A stretch of 64,000 nt of DNA from Benincasa hispida (GCF_009727055.1 NC_052359.1:62312960-62376959); one strand, 5' to 3'; positions 49,501 to 62,084 are shown, counted from the stretch's first letter. Numbers and translations: made by a program. The notes: generated by a model from the letters alone, not told the origin.

Positions 49501-49906
49501 TTACCCTTCTCCCAGCGCATATTGAAGGCAAAACATATCAGCCACTGCTAGTTCAACAGAACAACTTCCAGAATCACCGTTATAAATATTTGTTCCATAG
49601 TACGAAGTAACATGTTCATCATTGTCTTTAATCATTCCATACTCTGTCATGCTTCCCATATGTTTTTCCAATTTTGAATAATTGCAATACCCATCTTCCC
49701 AAGTCAATATCCTGAAAATAATCCAAGGTTTTAAAATTAACCATAGTGCTTAAGGAATTGAGCCATAAACAATTAATCATATAGATATATCAAGAAACTT
49801 ACGGTGGAGTTTGATACTTAATTTTCCAAAAGACAGCATAAATCCATTGTGAATGGGTGCAGAGACTTTTCAAGAGGTTGTTGAGAGACGAAGACGAAAT
49901 CTCCAT
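46524..49906 (-). CDS. bHLH transcription factor, LONESOME HIGHWAY-like
   Basis: Ten coding exons on the minus strand: 49906-49803, 49711-49505, 49131-49038, 48955-48914, 48715-48656, 48465-47350, 47252-47151, 47052-46900, 46812-46687 and 46613-46524. They sum to 697 codons plus TGA, with GT-AG introns throughout. The N-terminal bHLH-MYC-type domain (about 5-165) has LLKSLCTHSQWIYAVFWKI, LTWEDGYC and SGNHSWVF. A long acidic, Ser-rich middle is encoded by one exon. The bHLH (about 516-575) has RQRPRDRQLIQDRIKELRQ, and the intron splits it exactly before CSIDGLLEKTIKHMLYLQ, as in the LHW clade. A C-terminal ACT-like fold region (FLEITQIIRNLELTILKGV; HRLDVFWPLMHLLQ) follows. In Arabidopsis LHW and relatives pair with TMO5-type bHLHs to drive vascular divisions. 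The basic region lacks the usual E-box Glu, as in that clade. Translation should start at the ATG at 49906. It is a complete gene. Confidence 0.93.
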
Positions 49907-49993
49907 TCTTCGCTTGAGCGCTTTACAAATAAGCAGAGCAAATTCGAAAGTAACGAAATATAGATTAATCAACGAGAAAAACAAAGGGCTTCA

Positions 49994-50092
49994 CTAGCTG
50001 CCGCTATAAGAACCCCGACCCGCCTGTTTTATTCTTAGACCGGCTCGTCGCTTAATTGGTGGCCCAGTTGAAGCTAACAGCCATAATCCCAT
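49994..50092 (-). promoter_or_regulatory. Upstream ORF in the bHLH leader, 32 aa
   Basis: ATG at 50092 opens MGLWLLASTGPPIKRRAGLR and on to a TAG at 49996-49994, 87 bases before the main ATG and not overlapping it. Upstream ORFs are known in this bHLH clade, and one Arabidopsis member is listed with a conserved-peptide uORF. Whether this peptide is conserved is unknown. Further short uORFs begin at 50210 (18 aa) and 50460 (12 aa). A possible splice donor (CTCG|GTAACT, about 50393) may remove part of the leader. Confidence 0.45.
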
Positions 50093-50577
50093 CGCTGAAG
50101 AAAACCCCCCGCCCCCCTGTCTTCTACTCTACCACTATATAGTACAGTTAAATTCAACAAGAAGCAGGAAAGGGCAGAGTTTCATTGACAATTGGGAATT
50201 CAGTCTCCATGAGAAATGAAAAGGAAAATGAAGCAGATCCTATCAGATAATTGGTTGCGAAAAGAATTGCGGTAGTTTCAGTAAAACAAAACAATGGGGT
50301 TTTGAGTAAGGTTGAGATAAAGAAGAATTGAGTAGTTTATGGGGCTCCCGTTTTTTGGGAAACGAATCAAGAGGAGAAAGGGAGAGAGTTACCGAGATTG
50401 ATGAAAGTTCAGGGTTGAGAATCAGACAATTGGAGAGACTTCAAACTCGGTTGATTCCATGGCCTGTCTCTTTCTTTGTTTGTGCAGAGAAAATTAGAAA
50501 AGAGACGGAATGACAAAAATGGAGCGGCCGATTGCCAAGCGCCAAATTGGCCTTTTTCCAATTCACGCGCAATCACC

Positions 50578-50586
50578 TTTTATATA
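50578..50586 (-). promoter_or_regulatory. TATA box of the bHLH gene
   Basis: GGGTATATAAAAGG on the minus strand is a near-ideal plant TATA context. It predicts transcription start near 50550 and a leader of about 640 bases before the ATG at 49906. Confidence 0.65.
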
Positions 50587-50599
50587 CCCAACCTCCGCC

Positions 50600-52415
50600 A
50601 TCGGTCGCCGGTCACCTCCTCCCCCCTCTTTCAATCCGGTTTCTAATTTTCTTTTTTTCTTTTTTCTTTTTTCTTTTTGTTTTATTCATTTTTACTTTTT
50701 TTTTTTTTGTAACTTCTTGAGTTCGGATGTACTCTGATTATTATTATTATTATTCTATATTTCTCAATTTATGTTTATGAATGTTGAGATATAAATATAT
50801 TTGTTGAAGTGAAGATTAGTTTCGTATTTGATTAAATAAATGATAATTTTCCAATAACATAAAAAAAAAAAATAAGAGCTACATCATAATTTATTTTATT
50901 TAAAAAAAAAGTAGTATTTAATTTCAGAAGAAGTGTAGGTACCCATAAAATTTAAAACCTATCCTTTTCGTGATTCTCATTTACAATGCAATGGATAACT
51001 TCACCTGTAATAAATCGTTTCAATAGAAAATGAACCACAATGAAACCGACCCACTAACCACAATATTTTGATATGTTTTTAAATTATCACATTATTTGGT
51101 ATGTATCATAATCCAAATGGTACAACAAAATTAAGCTTTTAACTTATCCGTAATTGATTTTTACTCCTTTTTCAGTTCAATATTAAAATTTAATAAAAAT
51201 AGAAAAAAAATAATAGTAATTAAAATTTGTATAAAATTTATCCTTTTATGTGAAACAATATAATACTTTTATAAAGGAATATAAAGATAGTTAAGGTTTT
51301 ATTTGGTAATCATTTTATTTATTTGTATCTTTGCATAAAGGTTGAATTCTTAACCAAATTCAAAAAGCAAAAACAACATTTTCGAAAGCAACTTTTTTTA
51401 GTTTTCAAAATTTTACTTAATTTTTTAAATCATATGGAGGTTAAAGTAGTCTTCATAGGCTTATTTTTTTTAAAAAAAAAAATAAAATAATAAAATAATT
51501 ATCAAATAAGGTCTAAATTATTAAAAAAAATACTCGTTTTCATAAGATTGGAAATTGAGATCTTTATCGACACATTTATACAATCAATTAAACCACATGG
51601 CTAAAATATTGAAGGATTTATTTTTTAGGTATATAATGGGCTAATGGCTTTCTAGAATCATAATTCTTGAAAATATAAAAGATAGATTGATTGCTTTATT
51701 TTGGATGTATTGAGTCATCTTTATTATCAACATGAATATCTTCCATTCATCAAAATCTTCCAATAATTCAACTAATCAAATACTTAATCATACTTTCTTT
51801 AGACTCTCAACAACTTTTTAAAATCAAACAAAGCCATCAAGACTTTTGAGATTTTCTTTATTACTCAATATTATCATATATAAAACTTCCAGTTTTAATT
51901 GTTGGATTCACGAATAAAATTTTATGATTATAAAATTATATGACCAACAATAACAATTTTTTTTATAGTGTATGTTCTCCAAAAAGTAGGTTATGTTATT
52001 CATTTTCTTTATTTGTTTCCAGATATTATTGAAACATAATTTTGAAATATTAGTTTAATTTTAAAACTAAAATCAATTGTTTCCCAAAAAAAAAAAAGTC
52101 GATAGGCTTTGAATGAGAGCTCTTTAAGACCATAATTAAATAAACATTTGATAAAGAAGAAGTCTACATTTCAAATTGTTATTATTTCTGTTTTTGAGTA
52201 TATTCAAATTATTATTATTTCTGTTTTTGAGTATATTCAAATTATTATTGGTTTGCATCATGTATATACCCATTATTTTTTATAAGATAATATTTTCAAT
52301 TTAAAAAAAAAGTATAAAACATAGTAGCAAATAGCTTTTCCTTGCCGACTTCACCTAACTATCTCTACGTCATTTCACTAAATTAAATTACGTAATGACA
52401 CCAACATAATTTATA
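50600..52415. other. AT-rich intergenic region, no gene recognised
   Basis: It includes T-rich (50640-50710) and ATT microsatellite (50736-50756) tracts, and a direct repeat TTCAAATTATTATTATTTCTG at about 52170-52240. Nothing codes. Confidence 0.45.
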
Positions 52416-52818
52416 GGACAAATATCAATTTATATTCTTGAGTATTGTATCCATTTAGATCATAAATTAATAATTATATCAATTTAGACTTTAATTTTTT
52501 TGGATTGTATCAATTTAAATCCTAAATTTTTCATAACTATATCAATTCAAACTTTAAATATTTGTAAGTATATTCAATTTAATCCCTCAATTATGTTTTA
52601 TTTGGATACACTTATGAATATTCAGGATTTAAGTCGATACAATTATGAAAGTTCGAGGTTTAAATTAATACACTTATGAAAATTCAGGTAAATTGATATA
52701 ATTATTAGTTTGAGACTTAAATTGATATAAATCTCGAAGTTATTGATACAATCCCTAAAGGTTAATGTTTAAATTGATACAATTCAAAAATTTAGAGGTA
52801 TAAATTGATATTTGCTCG
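52416..52818. repeat. MITE-like inverted-repeat element, about 400 bp
   Basis: The left end GGACAAATATCAATTTATA mirrors the right end (reverse complement CGAGCAAATATCAATTTATA). The two halves stay similar inward (ATATCAATTTAGAC-type phrases), so most of the element could fold on itself. The target duplication is unclear. Confidence 0.6.
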
Positions 52819-54659
52819 TTTTATTAAAATATAGAACGCGTTGAAATTGTATTAGAAAAAAAAGAGTTCAAAATCATAGAAAAAAAATGATATTTTGGCT
52901 AAAGTAAATTAAAATCAAATATTGATTTGCAGCTTAAAAATGTATATACATGGATTTAAATTGGGGTAATTATTTTAAATGGTAAAGCTTATGAAATTTC
53001 TTTTAAGTATAATAAAATATCATTGTTTATTCGTGATAGACTGCAATAAATTGTTATCATTGAACGATAAATCGCGATAGACTTTTATCAGGAATAATAT
53101 CACTAATTAATAATGATATTTTATTATATTTATAAATAAATTGACTAATTTTTTTTTTGGTTTAAAAGTAATCCTTTAAATTGTAGCTCTGGTTAAACTT
53201 GTTTGAAAATGTTTTATTGTTGTGTAGTGAAGTTTCTATATTTTGATAAATATTGTTGTTTGATTTGATTTTATTTTTAAAAATAGTGTTAGATAACAAT
53301 TGACAGCATATATTATAAACACATGTGGGTGGCACCACGACTTTTGAAGAGTCATTTTAATTGAATATCTGAACAAAAAAAAAAGTCATAAAATTAGAGA
53401 TTCGAAATGGAGTGATGCGGCATCCTTGGATTCATTGAATTTTACAACTTTTTTCCCATTAAATTAAAACTTATCTTGTGGAATTATGATTTTTCCAATT
53501 AAAGGAATATTCTACACATTCTATCATTTTCCCACATACTCAAAGTCCTGATTTAAACACTATCATTATTGTGTTACAGGTGGACCCCCATCCACCACCT
53601 CTTTTTTCTTTTTCTTTTTTTTTTTTTAATAAATATTATACATTAAACTTTTACTTTTATTTTTTAAACTACTATAGACCTAAATAAGAAGTGAAATTAA
53701 TTCATTTTGTTCAACGAAACAATTTTTGGCAACATGAATCTTTCAAAAGGTAGTTGATTCGAATTCTTCTACTTACTGTATTTTGAAAAGAAAAGAAAAA
53801 ATTTATTTTTTATGAGGATAATCTTCTAGTTAAGCGGTTTGCTTATAACAGATGACTTATTTTGTTATGGTATTTATATAAAGAAATTGATTTCAAATTT
53901 CAATGTAATCTACAGTATTAAAAATGGTTTAAAAGAAATAAAAGGGGCAAAATGAGAACTACAGTACAATTTTAATAAGGAGATCAAGTTGACAATTTAA
54001 ATTTAAAAAGAAAAAAGTTGACAAATTTAATGTCCACGTAGTGTTAAATTGCAACATTAGTTATTAATAAAATGCAAAGAAAGCAAAAGAAAGCAACTGA
54101 TGGAGAAATTGGAACCACAAAGTAAGTCTTATCATCTATCAACCAATAGCACGAATGTTTTTTTTTCTTTCTCTCTTTTAATTATTTTATTGACACCCAT
54201 TGCTGCTTAAACAAAATAGTAATTAAACCTTCATTAGGTTACGGTGTTCAAATAACTCAACAATTCGAATAATTTTGACTATCCAATTTAGAATATAAGA
54301 ATTGGGTCAGTTGATTTTGTTCTTGAGTTAGGTTAGATTGGGATACGGATTGGCTAAAGAAAAATTTGGGTTCACCGAACCCACTTTATTTAAAGTTTTA
54401 TTACTTTATATTGATTAGTTTGTGAATTTTAATATTTTTCTTTTAAAATTGTAATAATATTTGTTTTAGTTTAAATTCTGTAATAAATATCATAGATATT
54501 TAGTCATTAACATTTGAATTTTATGAGATTTTAATTATTAATCATGTGTCGTAAATAAATTTATATATTTGTAATTGAAAAGAAAAATAAATTATAATCC
54601 AACAACCCAACGCAACTTAATTGTCAATCCAACTAACTTGAAATTTTTTTAAGTTGGCC
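52819..54659. other. AT-rich intergenic region
   Basis: A short GATAGACTGCAATAAATTG / CGCGATAGACTTTTATCAGG segment (53035-53100) resembles the MITE at 54665. A pyrimidine tract lies at 53597-53630. No gene. Confidence 0.45.
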
Positions 54660-54664
54660 TAAAA

Positions 54665-54835
54665 AATATATTTACAAAATATAGCAAAATTTCAGAACTA
54701 TGAATGATAGATATTGATAGATACTAATAGACTTCTATCAATGTCTAACAATGTCATTGATAGACAGTGATAGACGTCTATCAATATCTATTATTGATAG
54801 TTTTAAAATTTTGTTATGATTTATAAATATTTTAA
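54665..54835. repeat. Small MITE-like element
   Basis: TTTACAAAATATAGCAAAAT at the left is mirrored by AAAATTTTGTTATGATTTATAAA at the right. Inside are GATAGACTTCTATCA-type palindromes related to the TATCACTGATAG words of MULE-2. Confidence 0.5.
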
Positions 54836-55640
54836 TTCATTCTTTTATATTTAAAAACAATTTAAAAATTTTAAAATAAATAAATAAGTAAAAACTAATT
54901 TGAAGTGCTTGACGTGGAAGTGGATCGTAGGGTTTGGTTTTAATTGGAAAATGTGGCTTATTTTGGGTAGAAGGTCTGTCCTGAAAAAAAAAAACTTAAT
55001 GATATGCTATCATTTTTATAGGGAAAAAAAAAAGAAACTTAATGGTAAGTTTTTTAAAATACATACACACGTATTCAATTAAGCTATATAATTTATTGAA
55101 TTTACTTGGGAATAATTTTAAAATCAAAGATCCATTCACAATAACACAATGCTCTTGGCGTACTAAAAGAAAAAGAAAAATAAACTCTTAGCAAAATACT
55201 ATATTTATTTTAAACCAATAATATGTTCAGCCTCACAGCACACGACAATGCTTTTATTTAGGACATATTTAAATATTATTTTGAAAACGTTAAAATTGTT
55301 TTCATAAGGTTCAAATCATATTCAAATTTATCTTTAATCTTTTTAAAAATTAATTTAATGTTTAGTTTTATTCTTTTAAATGTGAATTTCATATAATCAA
55401 AATCAATTTCAAATGAATAAAATTAATATAAAAAATATGATTTTAACCATTTTAAAATCATACTCAAATACTCTCTTATTGTTCCTCTAAAAGGATATTC
55501 AAATAGTGTTGAGTTTTAAAGTTTTGAATCTATAATATAAGGAGTTGATAAGTTATAAAATTGATATTTTTTAATAGAATGACTTACCAATTCCTCGTAA
55601 CAAATACACGTTAATAGGGGTAGGCAATCTAACATGAATT
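54836..55640. other. AT-rich intergenic region
   Basis: No coding or repeat structure supported. Confidence 0.4.
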
Positions 55641-56550
55641 GGACACACGTATGGACCAAAACGAGAGGAAAAAAAAAGGCTAGCTAGTGATCCAATCAAT
55701 GGGACAAGAGGAAGGAAAAAAAAGCTTAGGAAGAAAGGAAAGGTGGGGGGTCCCTAATGTTGGAGGGGGAGGGTACCCCACAAAGAAAGGGACAGCTCTA
55801 CTTTATGTAGTGTACGGCGGGGACCATAGAATGCTATGAATGCAGAAGGGACATAATTCAAAGCATCAAAATGAGAGATATTTGACAAGAAAAAAAGAAA
55901 AGAGAAGAGAGAGAGTGTGATTTCTTAAAGGGTTGGAGTGAACTTTAAGCCACATACCATAACATCATTCAATAGTAAAAGCCACATGCCACTACACCCT
56001 TGTTTCACCATATTTGGGCACTTTCTTATAGTATTGGATAACCCACCTTTACTTTCTTTTTTTTCCTCTCTATTTCTCTTTAGGAATCGTGTTGTTTGGT
56101 GGAAATTACAAATATCTATTAATGGATACCAAAATTTTAGTGTTTCTTTAGTGTTACTGTAATTTCTTAGGGTTGTTGTGGTTGTGGTAGTTGTCCCTTA
56201 AAATATTTGTCATCTTGTCTTTTATATCGTCCTTCGAGATGTTTATGCAAATGTTGTTTCAATCTGAATGTATTTTTTTTACTTGAAAAATACTTTGTGT
56301 TTATTCTCACGGATTTGTTTCTTTTTATGGGCTATGTAGATTATGGTTTAGGTTTGGTTCTCTTTGTATGTTCTGCATATTTAAGTGGTTGTTGTACTCT
56401 TTTTAGGGTTACCGCTTTTGAAGAATTGTTGTGTCATTTGTTTTGTGGTTTTGTTGTAATCTACAAGTGTGTCAATCCTTGTGATTGTAAAGTGTTTGTT
56501 GCTATTGATCTTGACGTGGTATGTTGATCATATTGAATCATTCTACTATA
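55641..56550 (+). other. GA-rich block then T-rich sequence; function unknown
   Basis: 55640-55930 is purine-rich, with GGTGGGGGGTCCCT and AGGGTACCCCAC (a short imperfect hairpin) and long AAGAAAAGAGAAGAGAGAGAG runs. It could be the promoter and leader of a gene or element to the right. The plus frame at 56207-56527 (Cys/Phe/Leu-rich) matches no family, and I do not call it. Confidence 0.3.
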
Positions 56551-56554
56551 TTTT

Positions 56555-56680
56555 GAGAAGAGATTCTCACATTTAGGAGGAGTATAAGTTTCATTATAAG
56601 GAAGTCTCACACTTATGGGGGCCTAAATTTCATCGAGAGGGAATCTCACACTTAGGAGGAATCTAAGTGATCATTTACTA
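56555..56680. repeat. Three-copy ~40-bp repeat, retrotransposon-type motif
   Basis: Units approximate GGGAATCTCACACTTAGGAGGAATCTAAGT, at about 56563, 56602 and 56643. A similar motif is found at 2137-2215. Such motifs occur at plant LTR-retrotransposon ends. Confidence 0.6.
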
Positions 56681-56689
56681 AGTTAGGTG

Positions 56690-57899
56690 ATCGACCAGAT
56701 GTATGAGTAACAAATAGTAATAGATAAATGAGATATCAATCCAAGCATACACTATCAATGAAGTTATAAATTTGGAGTATTCCAAGTGTCGAATCCCACA
56801 GGACAGATTGATTTCTAAGTTGATTATGACTATGGACCAAATACCCAAGGTAACCAATGAAAAATATATGATATAGTGAGTGAGAAAATAAATTTAAAAT
56901 AGTAACAATGACGAATGAAAAGGGGGCAACAATGTTTCAACTTTCGGGTGTTATGCCTTAAGTGATGCGGTCGCATCATGTGAGCATAAGTGCAATGAGT
57001 TATGCATGGACAAAAAACTACACTTATTCGGTTTTGTGTCAAGTTCTTTTAGGAGGTCTAAGCAGCGAATGCCTAATGTTTCCATGGTTTGCTTCTTAGA
57101 TTAATTCAAGTTCGATTTCTTTATCCTATGGTGTCCCTTATTTCTAAGGGGACATGACAGTCATATTTCTAGGCTCGAAGTCTCATATCCCTCCGTGACC
57201 TCAGTTTACACTCTAACCTTTTTAGCATTAGAGTTTCACTATATTGTTAAGTGGTTAATTTAGCCTACCAATGCTATCTTTTAACTCAATAAAGAGAACC
57301 CATAAATCATGGTGGAATGATATGCAACAAAAGTTAAGACATATCAACCCTAAATATCCACATTACTAAACTCCTAGAGAGGTTTAGCTCATGAATATTG
57401 ATGAAATAATGAACTTTATTAAATCAAGAATCATAAGTATAATAGTTTGATTATTGTTGTTTTGGATTTGCGGTTGTTTTTTTTTTTTTTTTTTTGATGT
57501 GGTGTTGCATTCGCTCCTTGTGGGTGCGACAATAATTTCCTCTCGGTGTGTTGTTTTGAAAGAAGAATCCTTTCCATCATTCAATGCATGGTTATTTCCT
57601 CCGTGTGAATTCTAAGTATTGATGCAATTGATATTCTGCTCGCATGTTTCTTTTCTTGTTATCTTTTATGCATTATCCTTTTGAAATTCTCTTTTGTCCG
57701 CTTGCTCTCTTTTACATTGATAGATTAGCATCCATGATGATACTTATGTAAATTCACTACATCCACTAACTAAACGTTGCATGGCTCACCTTGCTTTAGT
57801 AGCTTCTGAGCGAGTTTGTTTTTAGCTTCTTGGCAAGGACCCTGCCACTCTTTAAATTTGGCGGTGGCAGTGGTCCATGCAAATGCGTCCTTTTTAAAC
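56690..57899. repeat. Retrotransposon-derived sequence, probably Athila-like internal or LTR region
   Basis: GTGTCGAATCCCACAGGACAG (about 56789) and the phrase TTTGGCGGTGGCAGTGGTCC (about 57856) are of the kind seen in the non-coding 3' part of Athila-type elements. A poly-T tract lies at 57477-57495. No protein domain recognised. Confidence 0.35.
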
Positions 57900-58519
57900 A
57901 TTGCAATGATTATTCAAAATAATAATAATAATAATATATAAAAACTCCACTGTCAGCGCAAAGAGGAGACCCAAGCTGATAAGAGTTAAAGTTGTGAAAG
58001 ACACTCACCCGTAGTTGGATACTTCGCATGACACCCATGCAGGTAAGCCAAAACGAAAGTAGGTGATCAGAATCAATGCATGATAACAACTCCTTTGACT
58101 GGCACAAACTAAAATTATCTAAGACAAAAGTTGAGTTGAATATGGCACGCAACCAAAGTTGGATGCCCGCATGACACTCGTGGAGGCAAGCCAAAACGAA
58201 GAGCGTAACCAGGTTCAATGCCCCAATCCAATAATGAATTGCAAAGCTTTGAATCATATTAAACGATCACATTGTAAAAAGTTAAAAGAAAAGTTTTCAG
58301 CGATGAGTAAAAAGTGGACGCTTGCCAGAATTAAACTTAAAAAATATCTCTTAAAAGAAGTGGCTAAGTTTGAGGACAGTGTTGCAACCAATGTTAGAGG
58401 TGCAAGTGAATTATATTCTAAGAGGCTGATCAACGCAAAAGAAGAGTCAAAGGGCAAGTTTCGAATTTCCTTAGTACGAGGCATGCTTGAGGACAAGCAT
58501 GATTCTAAATTTGGGGGTG
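57900..58519 (+). repeat. 3' internal region and polypurine tract of an Athila-like element
   Basis: An imperfect ~145-bp duplication carries GTTGGAT...CGCATGACAC and AAGCCAAAACGAA at about 58013 and 58160. GAGGACAAGCATGATTCTAA followed by ATTTGGGGG (58488-58517) is the usual sequence just before the 3' LTR in this clade, and TTTGGGGG is the polypurine tract. The plus frame 58159-58596 crosses into the LTR and is not a credible protein. Confidence 0.5.
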
Positions 58520-60145
58520 TGATAACTTGTAGAAATGCCGACTTTTCCTCGTCAATTACATTGCCTTTTGTAAGAGCTATTGGTCATGTCTGCTAGACTT
58601 CTGTTTACAGGAAAGGAAGTTAAAACAGGCATGGTACGAGAGAAAAGCCTCACGGCCACAATTCAGCTAAGTGTCAAAGACCGTTGACAGCTACTGCTAG
58701 TCGCAAACCTTCTCTTCCGAAAGAACCTATTTGCCCTTGTAGCTATTTCAGGAATTGAGCATGCGTTGATCCCAGACCATCGCAAAGCTGATCGCATGCA
58801 TTAATCTTCATGAAGACTAGTTCGTCGCATGGAATGTTATAGCTACAGAATGATAATCGTGATAGAAGGTTGATCGCAAGGTGGGTGGAATGCGTTGATA
58901 CTCCATAAGAAACGATCATAAACACATACCTTGGGAGTATCGAAAAGATAAGATGATGCTGACATTTTACCTACTGTATCAGAAGTGGCAGTGATTCAGA
59001 GTGGGACTACCAATGTTGTCGGCGTTTGAGCTCTATAAATAGAGCCTTGGAGCCCAACTTCAATCAATCTGAGTCTCTGCCTTAGATAGATTCTTGTGAT
59101 CACAGATGAGAGCGTGAGCAAGACATTCTTTAAAAGTTCTTCACTTCCACAACCCTTTTTGAGTGACGACTGGAGCTTCGTTAGAGATAGAGCTCGAGAG
59201 AGACTTCTCCACCACTGACAGTCTTGAAGTACATCTGATGGAAGCAAGAGATTGCCTACATTTAACCCTCCACCTCTCTTCTTATCTCTGTATTGTATTA
59301 CATTTTGGCTTAAGACACTAATTGATTTTGTAATCAATGCATCTCTTTAGTTGCTTCAACACCATCTTCATCATCTTCTTCTTTTTTATTATTGTTTACA
59401 TTCATTGTTTAGTTAAGTGTTGATTGCAAGAGTTAATACTCAATCATGCGGCCTAGAGATATGACGCATGTAGCAAACCACTGAGAGGTATGCATTGCAC
59501 GAGTATAGTGAGTTAATCCTCTTTGCTTGGTGTGAGGCTATCACAATGCTTGTCTATGAACTGAGTAGCTACAACTAACTGCTCGAGAGGGTATGTAGTG
59601 GAACACAATAAACAAAGTAAGCAGTGTTCCTAGAAGTAGGAATGATCTTATGTTCAACGCAACCATGCGTTATAGAGATATAAGCATGTGACTGACCACC
59701 GAGAGGTGTGCGATGCGTTAGTATGGCGAGCTGGGATTACTCTTACGACCAAGCTTAATGACGTGGTGAATTTACCTCTTCTGCAACTCTATTTCTCCAT
59801 GAACATCTTATCACTCGTTAACAATTGTCGTATCTATACTATTTCTCATAGTCAAACTTCCATTGCTCAATCTGTTTTGTTAGGAGTAGGAGTAGCGCAT
59901 AGTCCATTAACTTCTTTCTATTTACTTTTATTCATCGCCTCAAACGTATTACTTTGCAAACATTATTTAGTTACAAGTTCTTGTGTTCAAGAATCATTTT
60001 GAGAAACTTGCATTCTTATTATACTTGGCAAGAGAGCAAGAAAACTTCTGACAGGAATGCATGGTCATCGCATACACAATTAATGCATATTGCATATTCT
60101 TCATATTAACGCATAACCATCAACGCATAGAAATCAATGCATATC
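58520..60145 (+). repeat. LTR of the ATGCG-rich family, plus orientation
   Basis: It starts TGATAACTTGTAG right after the polypurine tract. It shares long stretches with the reversed LTR at 12100-14282 (ATGTAGCAAACCACTGAGAG near 59470; TATACTTGGC...GCAAGAAAACTT near 60020). The right edge is estimated from where that similarity ends. The frame at 59688-60002 is a chance read. Confidence 0.65.
59034..59040 (+). promoter_or_regulatory. TATA box of the plus-strand LTR
   Basis: CTCTATAAATAGAGC in the same position relative to the family as 13504-13498. Confidence 0.55.
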
Positions 60146-60304
60146 AAAAGAGATTACATTTTCCTCTCATCACTAACATTCCATTCAAACTTAAACTGGG
60201 ACTTGTGCATCTCTTGCCTAAATTTAGAGGACAACCCAAGAAGACTCGCACAAACACATGAAAGAGTTTCATTTAGTTTCTGATGGAATGCGCCCACACG
60301 AGGT

Positions 60305-62060
60305 TGTTAGGAATGTCCTAGAACTCGCAGTTCGTGTTAAACATTCTATTTTATCAATAACAATGACTTGTTGATTTTCATCTTATTATGAAAATCCAAT
60401 AAATGCATCCTTGGCTATAGTCTGAATGCTGTAACTTTATGTAGTGACATAAACAGGATCAAGTTGACAGTATATAGCCTAAATGGTCTAATGAGTATAT
60501 GGATGAAATTGGGTATCTCATCCTGGTAACACTATTAGATGCGGCCCACTCTATAGTTGTTACAAGAAGTTGTAAGGTGCTATAAACGATGTGATCCACA
60601 AATTGTTCATGTTGAGATATGAGAGTGGGGGCATCCTATGCAATGAGTTTACATATAGATTGGACCACGAAAATAGTCACTTTTCTTTATAACGACCGTT
60701 TACTATTAAAACTGACTATTTCATTTATTATATAACCTAGGTTAACTCGATCTTAATCCTGAGCTAACTATGAACTCTTGTTTGTTCGGGATTATCCTTT
60801 GATCTGAAAACGGTGAGAGTAGTCCAATAGCACTGCTTAATAAGCTTACCATTTTGGGGATAAGACCAGATGAATAGCTGGGGACATAGCCTTGGAAGAT
60901 GGAATTCACTCCTACCCTATTTAGGGTTAGCAGATAGGTTATTCTCTTAACTACTAACTCCAGGTCTTGAACAATCGGGGCCCTGCCTTCTCATGATAGA
61001 GAAAGGATTTGATTCATAGAGATTATGAATCAGAATTGTTCATTAGAGGATCAGTAGGAACTTAAGGAACAAGATGTAGTCACAGGGGTAAAATGGAATT
61101 TTTGACCTAGATGTGATTACGAACAACCTGTGAAGGATCGACTTACTGATTATAGTTATTGAGTGGACATAATATATCTACAATGAGGGAAGTTCAACTA
61201 TGGGCTATAGTAGAGTATCCCATTAGTTAACGAATGGGGGTTAGATCGAAATAATGAGTTTAGCCGATTAATCTCGAATCGTTGGAGCCCATGATCTGTA
61301 GGTCCGCGAGGTCCCCTTACTAGCTCGTAAATGGATAAGCTTTAGGGTAGCTTGAGAAATTAATTTGAAATGTTCAAATTAAACGAAACAAGAGAATAAA
61401 TATTTAAATATGATTTAAATATATAAAGTTGATTATTGTGCAAAAATTAATTTAATATTTGATATTAAATTAATTAATTTTTAAATTAATTTATGAAATT
61501 AATTTATGAAATTAATTTAAGAAAATAAATTTTTGAATTAAAATGGTTTTAAATCATTTTATGTTTTTTTTTAAAAAAATGGAAAATCATTTGCATGGTT
61601 GCACAAAATAGAAAATAATTTTTCTCCATTACCATCATCTTTATGCTCACATAAAAGGCATTATCTTCTCTACTTTGATTCCCCAAGCATGAGCTGCAAG
61701 CCATGCACTCCCATCTCTTTGCATGTTCATCTATTATATATAAAGAAGATTGGAGTTGTTGGAGAAGGAGAGATACAGAATTTGAGAGAAAATTTTCTGA
61801 AGAAGAAAGTTTCTTCTTCAGTTGGGCTGCTGTGAGTTTTTCTTGTTTCTTCACATCTTCAAGTTGCTCTGCCTAAAGCTCCAAGAGCATAGTAGGGAAG
61901 GCTTTGAGGTGGTTCACGTTGATATCAAGTGAAGACAGTAGCTGAACAGACGTTTCTTGGAGAGTTCATCAAAGGTATGTTCTGAAAACCCACTTTTTAA
62001 GAAGAGCATGCTTTAGTTTTTGTCAAAATTAGTGAATTAGAATGCTTATGGATCCTTGAT
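60305..62060 (+). repeat. Long LTR (about 1.75 kb) of an Athila-like Ty3/gypsy element
   Basis: It starts TGTTAGGAATGTCCTAGAAC. It is collinear with the nested LTR at 10296-14493: shared blocks include GGACCACGAAA, GATGGAATTCACTC, TTGTTCATTAGAGGA(T/A) and a GGTATGTTC block near the 3' end. The 3' edge is unclear, because the sequence passes into gag near 62085 without a recognisable primer-binding site. Confidence 0.65.
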
Positions 62061-62084
62061 ACTTACGCTACACGTTGTTTAACT

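Noticed and set aside
49907..49984. Upstream extension of the bHLH N-terminus
   Set aside because: The frame is open back to 49984, but there is no ATG above 49906 in it. The family N-terminus (LLKSLC...) fits the 49906 start.
55745..55790. Possible microRNA hairpin in the G-rich block
   Set aside because: The stem is only about a dozen pairs with mismatches, too short for a plant precursor.
56207..56527. 106-residue plus frame rich in Cys, Phe and Leu
   Set aside because: No family resemblance, no splice or promoter context, and T-rich base composition gives such reads by chance.
58159..58596. 145-residue plus frame
   Set aside because: It crosses the polypurine tract into the LTR and includes a non-coding duplication typical of the 3' region of gypsy elements.
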